In this document: positions 11,589 through 23,280 of the stretch, piece after piece
Layout of the letters: each line of letters begins with the position of its first letter
Numbering within the stretch: the stretch's first letter is position 1
Assembly (NCBI GenBank): GCA_022376515.1
Contig: WTXI01000138.1
Coordinates: 1-64,000, forward strand
Length of the DNA stretch: 64,000 bases
From: Lactifluus volemus
Lineage: Eukaryota > Basidiomycota > Agaricomycetes > Russulales > Russulaceae
Direction: 5' to 3'
Program-made: the position numbers and the translations under genes
Notes under the pieces: model-generated
The model's input: the letters and a program-made list of their open reading frames with translations, nothing else
What the model was told of the DNA's origin: nothing
Databases searched by the model: none

Positions 11589-13452
11589 AGTGCTGCCAAT
11601 GCAGAGCCGTGTGGGACTAATACAAACCTAATAAGGAAAAAGAGGTCGTCATTGGGACTCGTCCACGGGTGACCAAGTGACTCGGTAGAGCCCGGGCCTC
11701 CTCCATTCGCCGCCAAGTTTTCCAGTGCCTTTTTCCCCCTATACCCTCTCCTCCCTATGTCTATGTCCTCACATACCCCCGTGCCGAATGTCAAAAGGAG
11801 GTGATCGGGGAGATGTCTAGTCCTTATATGTCCCTAGTTCTGTGACCCAGATATTTACTTGTGCCTCAGGCTAGGCATTGGCGAAAGAGCCTCGGAGTGG
11901 ATATCGTCCAGGATCACGCTCGCACCTGAACGTCTTAACCTCTGGATAGGGAGGCTGTACTGCTGTCTCATCTCCGGACACGACACCATCGCTCAGGGCC
12001 TATCGGGGCAGTGTCCCAATATGACTTCAATGGTGCTACGATAACATCACCTCGTCCAGAGGCCGTGACACCCAGCGCCGCCGGGTCATTTTCCAATGCC
12101 AATGTTCTGTCCCTCAATACCCCTTGAGTGGCCTGAACACGAGGACTTCTTCCTCAGTGCCTTTTCCTTAAGCCCGAACTTCGTGTCACGATCGGCAGCT
12201 TGCAGGCACTTGTTCTTCTTCGTTGGTACTAGTATTTGTACACCGAGGTACTTTGATTCTTCATCAACATTCTGGGGTTTCCGATTATTTTTATCGTCAT
12301 AGCATCAACGCCGCACCCTGGTGTCTTGTTGGAAGCATGGTATGCCTTGGTATCGAGCTTTGGCTCATCACAATCCTACGATGCAGCTCTCTGGCGAGTC
12401 CGAGGTGTCAGTTCCGCATCCGTCTCTGGGGAATTGTCCACGGTCACGGCCCATCTCTTCTACGTGGTCATCCGCTTTCCATCTCACCAAATGGCACCAA
12501 CATGCCACGGCCCAGCGACCGAAATCATCGTGGCCTGACATGTGTGAGCACTTTTTTTTTACTACTCAGTCTATACTGATTGCTCAGACTTGCTCCTCAC
12601 CGCCTTCCCGGCCACTCAGCAAGCCTTTCTTTCAAACCACGGATTCAGCATGAGGTAGGGCCACTCCCGGGCCTGCTGAGAGTTAAGAACGCCGCATCGC
12701 AGATGGGCCCTCGACCTCTTCTGCTGTTCAGGTTCATGCATAGAGCTTCAAGTTACGGGCCTGTGGTGATGAACAGACAGAATGGTGCAGTCATTCGGTC
12801 GAAACGATCGAATATTGGAATTATTGGTGGATCCAGGTAGTTTTGTCATTGCATAGGGTCGCTCATGCAACTACAGATGAAGAAAAAAAATCAATAACTT
12901 GTCAAACTCTCTTGCTGAATGCATATTGTACATGAATGGGCAGTACGAGCTGCACACGGTCCGGAATTGTCCCAACCACTTCAGGTATTTTACGGCGACA
13001 TATAACGGTGCTATCTCTTGGTGGACGCGGTCCCGATCCACGCTTCGCCCCTTTATTTATCTTCAATATCATCTTGGTCCTCGATCCCTCGCCGACTGCC
13101 AGCTCCCCTACTATCATACAAAATTCCACACCCCCACAACGGCCATTTACTTCAAGGACATGCAAGTCATGTTTCCGTTTGGTGTTCGCGATGAAAAGAC
13201 CACAGAATGAATTCACACCAGCACATAGAGCAAAAAAGTTGACAACGTGAAGGGTGGGCCCTAGGTCCCTGACATAACCGATATACAAAAGCCATGAACT
13301 AACATATCACTGGCAGCCTCTGGTAACATAAAGTCCACCATGCATGCACAATAATCACGCTTGTACTGTGTATATTTGTGGGTCCTCATGGGCTGGTCTG
13401 CCGAAGTCAATAAACTCAGCAGTTGGAGATATACAAGAGGTACTACCATCAT
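11589..13452. other. Long stretch without a recognised gene
   Basis: Short open frames on both strands lack domain matches, splice-compatible neighbours or consistent codon use. The part just below 13450 is probably the 3' region of the small secreted-peptide gene. I see no tRNA, repeat array or element ends here. Confidence 0.35.
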
Positions 13453-13667
13453 TCAAGTCCCCCCGTGAGAAAGATCTTCAAGTGTGGCACCGACATCTAT
13501 GTTAGGTCAGTCAACCTTGTACCAGGCGGCCATGGGTTCTAACATAACGTACCATCGAGTAACCCCTTTAGGGTCTCGCCCAGGCCCGCAGGGCCGGTCT
13601 GTGGAGTCGGCACAGCGAGAGCGAGAGCAGCAAAAGAGAGAGCCAAAATGGTCTTCATAAACATCAT
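13453..13667 (-). CDS. Small secreted peptide (52 residues)
   Basis: Two exons, 13553-13667 and 13453-13496, join across an intron with GTACGT donor and CATAG acceptor. Phase is preserved and the product is 52 residues, too short for ordinary ORF calling. The N-terminus is a clear signal peptide (MMFMKTILALSFAALALA) with a likely cut near AVPTPQ. The mature part of about 30 residues is Gly/Leu-rich (GLGETLKGLL) and has no Cys. A TATAAAA box lies 84 bases upstream of the ATG. The role is unknown: a secreted effector or signalling peptide is possible. It lies in a gene-poor repeat region, a common setting for fungal secreted peptides. Confidence 0.55.
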
Positions 13668-13750
13668 TGTGTTCAGAGCAAGTAATTCGAAAGGATAAAT
13701 CGCTTCAAGGGTGATGAACGTTAGTGAGAGAAGGAGGGGGTGGTCTCAGT

Positions 13751-13757
13751 TTTTATA
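13751..13757 (-). promoter_or_regulatory. TATA box of the small secreted-peptide gene
   Basis: On the minus strand this reads TATAAAA. Its distance of 84 bases to the start codon at 13667 fits a core promoter with a short leader. Confidence 0.5.
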
Positions 13758-15759
13758 CCCAGACAGCTCGAATTTGTAATACTTGAGGCCTCTGCCAGTG
13801 GAGAAGAATTATGCCGATATCAGAAGCAATGAACCACCGCGCAGACTACGGGAGATTTGCAACGTTAATCGATTCAACAATTGACCAATCAGGTTTCGGG
13901 ATTTTACCAACTGAGTTATATTACCAGCGTGCATGTGTTCTTTGCGATGGAAATTCGGGTCCGTCATGATCATTGCGACTAGCCACCCCGCTAGCGTGAA
14001 TGGAAACTAGATCACTAGGATCGGCTAACTTGCTAGGCCCGGGTGAGGCTAGTCACGTTGCGATTTTCCTCATCGGCCCGCTCCACAGGTATCAATAACA
14101 TAACTCCTTTAAGAGTTTTCTTGGTGCAGGCAGCAGAATTTCAGAAGGCATATTTAGTGCAGCATCATACAAGCCCACAATACCTGTTTTTCAGGTCATA
14201 GATTTGGGTAGTCCATGCAATCTGCTTATTTTAGTACGCGTTTATGTCACCTATTTTTGCGGGTACAGTAGTTCGTTGTTTCGACTAGTACGTGTTTGTG
14301 TAACCTGTTTTTTTGGGTCATGGAACCGGGTACTGTACTAGTACATTACTGTATTGTAAGCGAGCCATTCTAAGACCTCGTGATTCTGATTGACACGCGG
14401 CATTCACCGAGTCAAGACCAACGCTTCAACCTTACTGATACCACTGGCACCGAGTGCTACATCTGACTTCGGAGATGCTACTAGTAGTCCTTCTCAACTG
14501 CGGCATATCTACTGGGGACTGATAGCGTCATAGCGCTACATTGTCGAGTCTAGCTCATGATTTGGGATTAATGGTAAGAGATTCTTTCCGAAGGCAGCAT
14601 TTAGTGTCGAGCTGTCCATCTGGAGAATGCAAGAATGCTACACTAGTAGTGTTCTAGCTAGCCTATGTACTAAACAGTCCTACTAGTTTGCGAATTCGAT
14701 CTCAACAGAGTTCGAGGACAATAATATCGTATCGAAGATGACATCGGCTCCAGTCTCACATGATAAGTGCCAAAACTCGGGACGTATGCATATTGTAGTA
14801 ATTACCGTCTTCTCTACCATATGACGTTGAATCGACGTTACGCCGATCTGGCACTCCTTACATGCAATCCCGTTTCTCGCCCTCAGTTACCTGTACTCGG
14901 GCTCTTGTCTATTTGGTCTCGCTGTGAGACTGCTACAACTGTACGGATCGACTCTGGTACACTTGAGATAGGAGACCTCATTAAGGCCCTGACTTGGGCT
15001 CTAGTACTATGTCCGTCATTTTCCCGCGTGATTTGCGGCATGTCCTGTCTTTACTGTCAAGATACTGAAACCAAAATGAGGTTCGTGGCGATGCCGTCAA
15101 TCCCTTCTTCGGCAATCACCTGCCTTGGCCTCTTTCTTCTCATCTTTGTTTATAGATCCGCAACTGCATTCCCACTTGCAGACGAATAGACTGAGTGCGC
15201 GACCCTCTTGCGGGGTTTCCCGTTTCTCCTTCGATTGCGCACCCTTCAACACCCTTGAATACTGCCGTATTCTCCTCTGCTCCTGCTTTCGACTCATGCC
15301 TTGAGGACCCCAAAATTACCTTCATGTCGTACGTCAAGGAAAGTGTACAGCGCTTCATTATCGATCATGATACCGGCCGGGCATTAACTCACCTTTTTGG
15401 CACATTGTTGTACTCCAGAATTTCTTCCGTTCTCAGGCTGAGTCCATGCCAACTCAGCGTAGGTCCGACTCTCCCCTCCATCGTGGTTTTTGTTTCCACC
15501 TTGTGACCTTGCTCAAAGCTCTGAGGAGGGACTCATGCCCTTTGGCGATAGGCAGAGACCATCCTCTCGCCAACGTACACGATACTTGACATGTCCGGCG
15601 TGCTAGCCATACGAATTTAGGGCCGACCTTTGCTCACGTAGCGTTAAGTTCTTTACCGCATGAGCGCATTCAAATTGAACACCATGGCCCCAAAATACCC
15701 ATCGGGCGTGTTCTACTAGCCTCGTTTAGCATGTGCACTAACGACTTGTGATTTCAATT
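13758..15759. other. Long stretch without a recognised gene
   Basis: Mostly non-coding, rich in CTAG and TACTAGTA words. Around 14180-14350 an approximate direct repeat occurs (units near TAGTACGCGTTTATGTCACC and TAGTACGTGTTTGTGTAACC). A 37-codon frame at 15076-15189 (+) begins like a signal peptide (CLGLFLLIFVYRSATA) but stops at once and has no supported second exon, so I do not call it a gene. A short coding-like segment near 15320-15400 (YVKESVQRFIIDHDTG) is not recognised. Confidence 0.3.
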
Positions 15760-16050
15760 GGCGACATTTATTTCTACCTGGACCGAGGTGCCAGCTAAGG
15801 TCGCCGAAAATGGTGTCAAACCGGGCGAACCTTGTAAGCGAACTTGCGGAGTCCCCAAAATACGTTCTCCATGCCACTGGCAACCCTCGCTGAGGCAGAG
15901 GTTGCCAACACGCAAAAGCAGACAGCGCCAGTTGCACCCTGGGTGTCTACGACGCGGGATGTGGATAGAAAATAGTCTCCGGCGGGCCAGCCAGGGGCCC
16001 CTACGAGAATGGCTTACTCAACATGGTGCCCAAGTTACTGTTGTAGTGCG
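15760..16050 (+). pseudogene. Decayed fragment of the RSC7/SWP82-like gene
   Basis: The translated stretch KVAENGVKPGEP lines up with EITEKGLKPGDL in exon 3 of the intact gene at 45441. The following bases keep the same order (ACTTGCGGAGTCCC against ACTCGCAGACCCTA, then GAGGTTGCCAACACGCAAAA against GAGATGGCCAACGCACAAAA). The frame is not maintained. It is about 30 kb from the intact gene, so it is a dispersed copy. Confidence 0.55.
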
Positions 16051-16209
16051 ATGGGCTGAGTGAAGGATCTGGATTTTCGTCTTGGCGTAGTGAAAATGAC
16101 GACGTGAAAGCCTATTGTGCCGTGGTCTTTCTTTATTCCATCTGCTCATGGACGGTGCACACCCTGTCTCGTTCTCGATGGCTCTACCTTACCGACACAG
16201 AGAGTGGTG

Positions 16210-16330
16210 CAGGTTGTGACTGAGATGTCACCTGAAACATCGTATGCTGCTTCCACAGAAAACAGAGCACTCGGTCCTGAGTCATATTCCCTGAGCGTTT
16301 GAGGAGGACATCGAAGTTCTGTTGGTTCTT
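16210..16330. repeat. Diverged copy of the 3' region of the membrane-protein gene
   Basis: The words ACAGAAAACAGAG, GAGTCATATTCCCT and GTTTGAGGAGGA occur in the same order and spacing as ACAGAAAATAGAG, GAGTCACATTCCCT and GTTTGAATGAGGA at 8473-8530, just after the stop of the membrane-protein gene. This is another dispersed host-gene fragment. Confidence 0.4.
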
Positions 16331-16939
16331 CGGTTTTCGTCTTTTAGTAACAATGCGGAAGTTATGCGTAGATATGCCAGTGCAGTCATGACCATTGATT
16401 GATGCAACGATGACGCCTGCCTATCATCCTGAGGAACTTAGTTTATTGGGATAGTGTTAAGCTACAACACATCTCATCGGCACAAGCCCGCATCTGCGTT
16501 CCAACAACCTCCCCACAGCGCGAATAACACCGCACGCAACACCACGATATGCAATAAGACGAAACTGACACCATTCTGGAGAGTGGCCTGCGTGCGACCG
16601 AAAAACAATTACTCATACATTGCGGTAGAAATATGTATAGTGGTACATCGATAGTAGGGCCCTGTACATTAGTGGGTCAGTTGACGAGAAATAGGGATTA
16701 CACAAAAAGCACGACATGAACAATAGAAGCAGGGAAGAGATTAGGATTAGTACCATCTCTGGGCTTGAAGGATTAGGAGGGAGCATTAGGATATTAGTGG
16801 ATTCACGGGCGACGAACACGCTGACCTTGGTGAGCTGTAGTGAATATACTGGGAATAGAAATACGAAAGTGTCATCAAGACTTGGACCTGGACTTGGAGA
16901 AGGGGGAAACACTGAATGCTACGGATCTGACACTGCAAC

Positions 16940-17720
16940 TTATTGAGTTAAAGCAGCGCGACGTCGAGTGGGAGGTGGAGCTTTGTCGTGAGCATTTTGA
17001 AGATGAGCCCGCAACTTGCGCTTCCCAGTATATGTAAAGTTACATTTAGGGTAACTGCAACTCTTCTTCCCCGAGTGTATATCGTCCATGTGACGATTAA
17101 GAGCCTTTATTGCATGAAAACTCCGGTTGCAATGGAAACACCAAGCCTTCGGGTCTTGCCTCCTCTTCAGTGCCGCCGTTGAGGGGTGTTGAAGAACCTG
17201 AGGTGTCGATTGAGGTTGAGATAGCCCGTGATGCACGGGCGGGACCATGGGATAACGATCTGGATTGACGTTAACCACAAATGCCTGGGGAGACAGTGTC
17301 GGCGGTATGCAGGTGGGGCAGGCCGACGGTTGTCTCCGGGGTTCTACCCCAGTAGTAGTATCAGGGAGGGTACGATGGGGTGAGAAGAAATTGCCACTTA
17401 TGGTCTGACCATTTGAGGAAATGTCAGTGGTTTGGTACGAATCGACATTGAGGGATGCCACGGTGGAATCTAGAGAACGAGTGTGAACCGGAGGCCAGTT
17501 CTCCTGTAGTGTATTCGTTAAGCTAATACTGCGATGGCTGGACAAATAGCACATTACCTCCTGGTGAAGCCTCTCATTGTTTGGGTGGTGGTGAGGTAGC
17601 ACTGGAAAGAGAGTCCGGCCGTGGTCTCGGGAGCCCATCAAGCCAACCTACATAACGGTCAACTTCCATAAGGTTGTGTGCAACTTGAACAAAGTAGCTC
17701 ACATAGTGAAAGGGATCCAT
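16940..17720 (-). CDS. C2H2 zinc-finger family copy 3, intact
   Basis: Exon 1 (17648-17720) encodes the N-terminal module (HYVSYFVQVAHNLMEVDRYV). A 46-base phase-1 intron with GTTGGC donor and TTTCCAG acceptor leads to exon 2 (16940-17601); the product is 244 residues. The two fingers lie near the C-terminus: CFHCNRSFHAIKALNRH ending HMDDIH, and CSYPKCNFTYTGKRKLRAH ending HLQNAH. A basic tail follows. All eight zinc ligands are present. The linker is Pro/Ser/Gln-rich and probably disordered. Lys and Arg in the fingers suggest nucleic-acid binding, inferred from the fold only. It and the copy at 24616 are the best-preserved members. Confidence 0.65.
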
Positions 17721-17837
17721 GATTATCTAGCAACGTGGCATCGTAGTATTTAAAGGTTGAGTCGATGTGCGGACGTAGGTCAGTCCCGACTGTCCATCAG
17801 CTATTTAAGCTGCCACTGACAGCGATAACGTTTCGTA

Positions 17838-18280
17838 TCGAACGCCATGGAACGAATCGCAGATCAGAAGTATGCGGTGTTAGGCAGAAATGGACAACTC
17901 CGTGAGCGTAAGTTACAGATCTACAGCAGGAAACGAGGGGCAGAGCTGAAAAGGGGGTCCAGCCGGCGTCCTGGGAGCACAGCCTTCATAGCGGTCATTG
18001 TCAGCTGGTCAACATCTGTCGAGCCTCCATAACAACGTGTGCAACGAAGGAAGCTCAAGGAACTCACATTATGAAAGGTATCTAGCAACATGCGGCATCG
18101 TCGAGCCCTTGAAGTCACGACAGTTGAGCCGATGTTACATAGTTCCGTCCGGATGTCGCTGCGGAGATAGGCCATTGAGCCCGCAGGTATGACGATGTCT
18201 TGTATGTCATGCGCACAATCAGGTGTATGTGTTGTTAGACAGGGGAGCATAGCCCTCTATTAAGGGACAGTACACTGGCA
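17838..18280 (-). pseudogene. C2H2 zinc-finger family, solitary 5' end remnant
   Basis: About 400 bases resemble the promoter-proximal and exon 1 part of the copy directly downstream (16940): GTGTGCAACGAAGGAAGCTC and the CTAGCAAC words occur in the same order as near 17677-17740. No finger-coding part is attached. It may be the stump of a tandem duplication. Confidence 0.45.
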
Positions 18281-19009
18281 GATGCGCGGTCCAACGGCTA
18301 ACTACTGTGACACCGTGACATTCGGCTACTAAAATAAGTTACATGAGTCCGGACCGGCGGAAATGGATTCCACCGCCAGTGGAACCCACCTCCACCACAC
18401 AGCTTACTGGTTATTTCCTCCTCTTGCCCCTACTACCCATGGCATGTACTTGAACAAAATAGCCTTTTGCGACAATTCCTCTCTGCAGTGTTCCACCAGC
18501 TCTGATTTCAGTTGAGGACTATCACGGTTGGGCAACGTGCTACTGTACAATAAGCGGTCTTACTAGTTAGTTCAAGTTTATATCTTCAAGTTGGTAATCC
18601 TTTTGGCACCCATGCCCAGTATAGTATCAGAGGGCTGTGAAGCAACAATTCAATGTTCTGTGGCCCCTGAACGGCACCTGAGGCACTGTTACGGTAACTT
18701 GACCGGGGAACACCAAAGTTCATGACTGATTTGGATGCTGCACGGCGCCAGTCCTGGCAGCGTGTTTGTTGGCGGATAAAAGGAAATATCAGACCCACGC
18801 ATCGAGCACCTGTGGAACAGGGCATCTCTTGCATTCGTGTTGGGAGCGCCCTTGGCGACTGTTGGATCGTGGATGTTACGGCCCAGTATTTTTCCCGGAT
18901 GAAGGTTGTTGTGGTACTGGACCGAGCCTTTTATGACCATTCGCCGAGAACTCAAGGGATTGGTAACCGGTTGCCTATCTTGTGTTTGAATGAATTTTTT
19001 TTCTAGCTG
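18281..19009. other. Non-coding flank with a family-type upstream site
   Basis: TGGCACCCA at 18604-18612 is followed by a segment (AGCAACAATTCAATGTTCTG) resembling the upstream flank of the copy at 26753 (AGGCAATGATTCAATGTTGT). This is probably an old promoter flank of a zinc-finger copy. No gene is seen. Confidence 0.35.
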
Positions 19010-19460
19010 GCACCACCCACTGGATGGGAATATGCCGACATCCGACTTGGAGTCACACCGTGGCAAGTGGTGCCATATCAGGTCAAGTTTGGTTTAGCGG
19101 TTAACGCATGAACAAATAGCTATTGAAAAAATTATTCCATATCTGGTAAGTATTGTTCTCAGCGTTTTCATCAGCCGCGGGATGTCGAACAGCGCACCGC
19201 AATTTGGTGGCAGTGTCAGGCGTTTTGCCCTGATGTCAGGTGATGACACCTACGTGATGCAGTGGCAAATCATGATGCGTGATGCCGCACTTCGCATGGA
19301 CGTGAGTAAGGGCACCGTGACGGACCCGAATTGGCAGAAGGGGCACTGGTGACTGGGTGATGACTTGGGCGGCGACTGACGAGGAGAGAGCAGTGTCTGT
19401 CGAACATCATGATCGTGTACTATTCTTTCGTCATTGAAAAGCAAGACGACCGCCGAGGCG
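19010..19460. repeat. Segmental duplication, copy 1 (partner at 40170-40560)
   Basis: Words such as CAAGTGGTGCCAT, GCATGAACAAATAGCTAT, TGTTCTCAGCG, CAGTGTCAGGCGTTT and ACTATTCTTT occur in the same order as at 40170-40560, with small indels. Each copy lies upstream of a zinc-finger gene's 3' flank. No coding content is recognised. Confidence 0.55.
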
Positions 19461-19799
19461 GCCGAGCATAAAACATTTGACGGCAGGCCGCTCAGATGTC
19501 AGAAGTCTTCAACATCCTCCACAATGCGAATAAACTCGAGTATTGCATCACCCACTTTTCTACGATACGAGATACGGTAGTGTCTCGTGTAGAAACCTCC
19601 CGCATTACAAACAAAAGAAGCGCTGTAGCAAAACTCGGTACATATAGCACAGTAGGATTCTATAGGCTGATCGCCCACGGACAAGCGAGAAAGAAAAAAA
19701 ACAACCGGTTAGCCGTGAAAGGTGGAAATATAGCATCAGATCGTATCACGAGGCAAAGCATCAAGAAGCGGAGCCACGAACTAAGAGAGTGATGCCAAG

Positions 19800-20790
19800 T
19801 TACTGAGAATGAAGTATGTTTAGTAGAAAGAACTCGAGGCCGGACATGGACTCGGGCTCGGTAAGTTGCGGCGGTGGAGGACATGTTTGTGAATCTGGCG
19901 CTTCAACGCCCTTGAATTCAAGGGGCGCGTTGTCGAGGAGCCTTTCCGTGAAACTTTTGAAGATGAGGCGCCTTCCAACATATGTAAAAGTACAACCAGA
20001 GTAATAGCATTTCTTCTTCTCCGAGTGACAATCCTCCAAGTGACGATTGAGAGCCTTTTTGGCGTGAAATCCGACCGCGCACTGAGGCTTGGGGCACCAA
20101 ACTTTCGGGGGCCGCCGAATTCGCTTCACCACACCCTGGTTTGGCGCAATGGGGGATGCTGCAGAGGCGTGTTGCTGAACCTGAGCCATAGGTTGGGATT
20201 GAGATGGATTATGGTGCACCGGCGGTGCCATGGCGCAGCGCAATTCTGGAATTATGCCAGCGCCGACCGAGTTGGTCCTCGATGAGGATCCTACCCCAGC
20301 AGGAGTGACGCCGTGATTGCCGGATGCTTCGAGGGTGAGATTGGATTAAGTCGCTCGGAGATAGAAAGTCAACTAAAGGTCTATGATCAGGGACACTGGC
20401 GGGAGGGGTTATTCAAGGCTGGTTCTGACCATCCAAGTCGCAGGGAATGTCAGTAGTTTGGTATGGACCGGCATTGGAGAATGCTACAATGAAATCCGAG
20501 GGATGAGTGTGAACAGGAGGCTGGTCATGAGGACTTGGGTCTTGCTATGGTGCGTTCGTATTGTTAACAATGTGATGACTGCTCCACCTCCAAGTGAAGT
20601 GTCTCGTGACTTGTGCTGTTTGCCATCACGGATGCGTCGTAGTACTGGAAAAGTAGCACAAGAAGGAGGACCCAGACGTCGTCGAGGGAGCACGTCAAGC
20701 CGACCTACGTATCTGTCAAACTCCGCGATGATGTGTACAACGAATAAGCAGAACGATGTTTTCTAAGGTGGAGCCTTGGTCGAGAATATG
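19800..20790 (-). pseudogene. C2H2 zinc-finger family copy 4, frame-broken, no ATG seen
   Basis: The 5' part still reads FVVHIIAEFDRYVGRLD with the family intron after DRYV (donor GTCGGC, acceptor TTCCAG). The ATG present at this position in sister copies is missing. Finger 1 is complete (CPKPQCAVGFHAKKALNRH). Finger 2 starts correctly (CYYSGCTFTYVG) but shifts frame after a short deletion, so its His pair is lost; the missing part (HLQKFHGKAP) is visible in another frame. Confidence 0.6.
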
Positions 20791-21010
20791 GGGCGATTAA
20801 CTCCAGAGAAAGAATTTCGTGGATGTTTATACTTGCTCTCTCGGACAAACCTTTTCTCCTTCCCCCGAAACCTCAATCGCCATCCAAATTTTCCCAGGCA
20901 CAGAAAGCTTCCAGCCTGTGAAACGCCTTCAGGACATCGCCATCAAGGAATCAACTGCCCTCCCAGAAGGGCAAGTCATTACCGCGCCCATCGTCCACAG
21001 CCGGGGGTAA
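20791..21010 (+). repeat. Repeated coding-like fragment upstream of zinc-finger copy 4
   Basis: The plus strand reads ETSIAIQIFPGTESFQPVKR, then LQDIAIKESTALPEG and VITAPIV before a stop. Nearly the same sequence lies at 25596-25840, also directly upstream and divergent from a zinc-finger copy. The source protein is not recognised. It is either part of the duplicated unit or a captured exon. Confidence 0.45.
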
Positions 21011-21040
21011 CTTAGCGGTTTCCCGCAACACTAGCCAGGG

Positions 21041-21063
21041 CACGTGTTCGAGGGTGGCACGTG
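21041..21063. promoter_or_regulatory. Two CACGTG boxes upstream of the Crinkler-like gene
   Basis: CACGTG occurs at 21041-21046 and 21058-21063, 50-70 bases before the ATG at 21113. CACGTG is the classical E-box bound by fungal bHLH factors; use here is inferred. Confidence 0.35.
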
Positions 21064-21112
21064 ATGGCGTCAACGAAACTACAACGTCAGGCCTGTGCTT
21101 GTCCCAATCCCG

Positions 21113-23280
21113 ATGCCTTCCACTCTTCGTATCAATTATCTCATTCTAGATGAACCGAATCCCGATATGGTTCGATACATTACAATCGATTCCAACCAGA
21201 ATGTCCTAGACCTTCAAGAGGCTATTGAGTCGAAGAATCGGTTGGCAGCTGGACAGATCGCGAAGCTTGAGAGAGTTACGTTCTCACTAGATGATGAAGC
21301 AATCTACGAGAAGCTTCTAAATTTTACCTTCACTTCGACTGCGTACACCTGGAGGCCCACGACGAAGTTGTCCGCCGTTTTCGATCCTGCCGATCTTGCA
21401 CCAGATCATCTTCACCTCATTATTCGTGCGTAACACAATGTCCTTGAAAGCGGATTAGTGACATTCTTCCGTACAGGACCTGCATCTATCAACGTAAACT
21501 ACGTCTTCCCCAGCATTTCTCTTCATCATTCTTGTGTTAGAATTGCGTACAGCGAGGACGTCAACGCACTTTTAGACGCGATCCTTGCCGATATGGGCCT
21601 TAATGTCCCTCCACGACAATACACAATCTTGAAGACATCTATCGATATCGATGCGCACTTGCCATCGCGTATTGCCACTGCCGAAGGTCAAGAGTTTGCG
21701 ATGTCGCAGAAATTGTTCGAGGTGTTTGACAAGGTTCCAAATCACAAATACGTCCATGTTATTGTCAAGCCCAGGTTCAGCGGTATGGGCTTTATTGTTG
21801 CAAGAATCGACTTATTTATCTGTTTTCACAAGAACTGGGAGGTGTTCACGCAGTAGCAGAAGCTCCAATGTCTGAATTGTCACGTCGGCACCGCTTCCTC
21901 GAGGTCCGCCATGCTGAAGCGCCATCTAGCGGCGGTCAACCCCAAACCTTCGCAGAAAAGCAGGCAACCGATGCAAAAATTTTGTGCAGTCGACCCCCGG
22001 AAACGTCTCCCCCTATACCATTGACCCTTTTACATCCGATTTTCGCTGAATTTGTTGACGACTGCGAACACTCTCAACCGAGTCGTCAGATTAATCAGTT
22101 TTCGCTTAAACTTGCCGAGTCCATGTCCAAATTTTATCCCGATGAAAAGGCACGAACAAAGGAGCTCAAACTGCTCTTTTCGGATCTCGGTATTGACCTT
22201 CAGACGACCAGAATTACTGGAACTGGATATGAAATGGATGCGGCGCTTATCAAGGGCAACAAATTTCTCCTTATCTGTGGGGGGATCAAGAACGATGCAG
22301 CGAACAATGTCGATCCCTTCTTACAAGCCATACTGTATTATCTTGAGCAAACAAGAGGAGTCGCGCCCATCTTTCCATCGTCAATTCTGCCTGCTCTGAT
22401 CCTTATCTGTGCTGGTGCGCCTCTCAACTTAAGCTATGATATATGCCAACAGTGATCTAACAGAACGATAGGTCCATACCTCTCCTTCGCAGGTGCAGTG
22501 TGGAACGGTCGTCCGAATGTCCAGGTCCTCACCCCAGCAATTCCGTTGCATTTCCACTCTACTGATATGAAACTCCGGAAAATGACAGCCCGCTATATCA
22601 GTGCATTTGCATCGGCCGTTCAATCTCTCGAAGCTCATTACAATAAACCGCTCTATCATCAGACGCCGACAGTTGGCGACGTTTATCCATTTGTCCGCGA
22701 CGTTTTTCCATACCCTGTGTCTTTCACATCCGACACCTCGGGATTGCCCAAAGATTTTATCTATCATTCTTGGGTAAAGTCCAGAAAATTGATATTCCGT
22801 GGCGAAATCTGTGATACGCACGAAAAGATCTGCATCAAGTTTACTCAATGTTATTCCGCCCAAGTTCATAAGTTCTGCGCATCGATCAATTGTGCCCCCA
22901 GGCTTCTTGGGTTCGAGTCGTTGCATGGTGGATGGCACATGGTCGTCATGGAGGACCTGAATGATTACTTTGACCTCTTTGGGTCCCTTTTAGCTCCAGA
23001 TCGTGTGGATGCTGTCAAAGGACGCCTCGGCGAAGTACTCGGACAAATGCATCAGCAAGGATTTGTGCATGGTGACGTTCGTAATGTGAATGTTATGGTC
23101 ACAAATGACCCGACTCCTGCAGTCATGCTAGTCGATTTTGATTGGGCAGGGAGGATTGGCGAGGCTAGGTATCCAATGAATGTCAATCGAGAAGATGTGT
23201 ATCGTCCGGAAGGTGCCGTTGATAACGAGCTCATTCTAGCAGAACATGATATGTCGATGTTAGCGGAGTTGACATGGTAG
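21113..23280 (+). CDS. Crinkler (CRN)-like protein: ubiquitin-like header, degenerate PD-(D/E)XK region, protein kinase domain
   Basis: Four exons (21113-21425, 21477-21782, 21854-22414, 22472-23280) join in phase to about 662 residues. The first two hold related headers of about 100 residues, each starting with an INVNYVF/LRINYLI-like strand and ending in LHLIIR/VHVIVK, the layout of fungal Crinkler N-termini. A middle region resembles the PD-(D/E)XK module of basidiomycete CRNs (TGTGYEMDAALI, then DPFLQAILYY and LILICAGPYLSFAGAVW). The expected E-x-K reads GGIKND, so the Glu is missing. The C-terminal 190 residues are kinase-like: a candidate ATP-binding Lys in ICIKF, catalytic loop HGDVRNVNVMV near residue 592, and DFDWAG in place of DFG near 613. 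There is no signal peptide, as usual for fungal CRNs. The ORF is intact although the flanks are repeats. An effector role is inference. Confidence 0.75.

Noticed and set aside
12902..13288. 128-codon minus-strand frame downstream of the secreted-peptide gene
   Set aside because: No recognisable domain, and it overlaps what should be the 3' region of that gene; no splice signals link it to other exons.
15076..15189. 37-codon frame with signal-peptide-like start
   Set aside because: It stops almost immediately after the hydrophobic stretch and I found no acceptable second exon.
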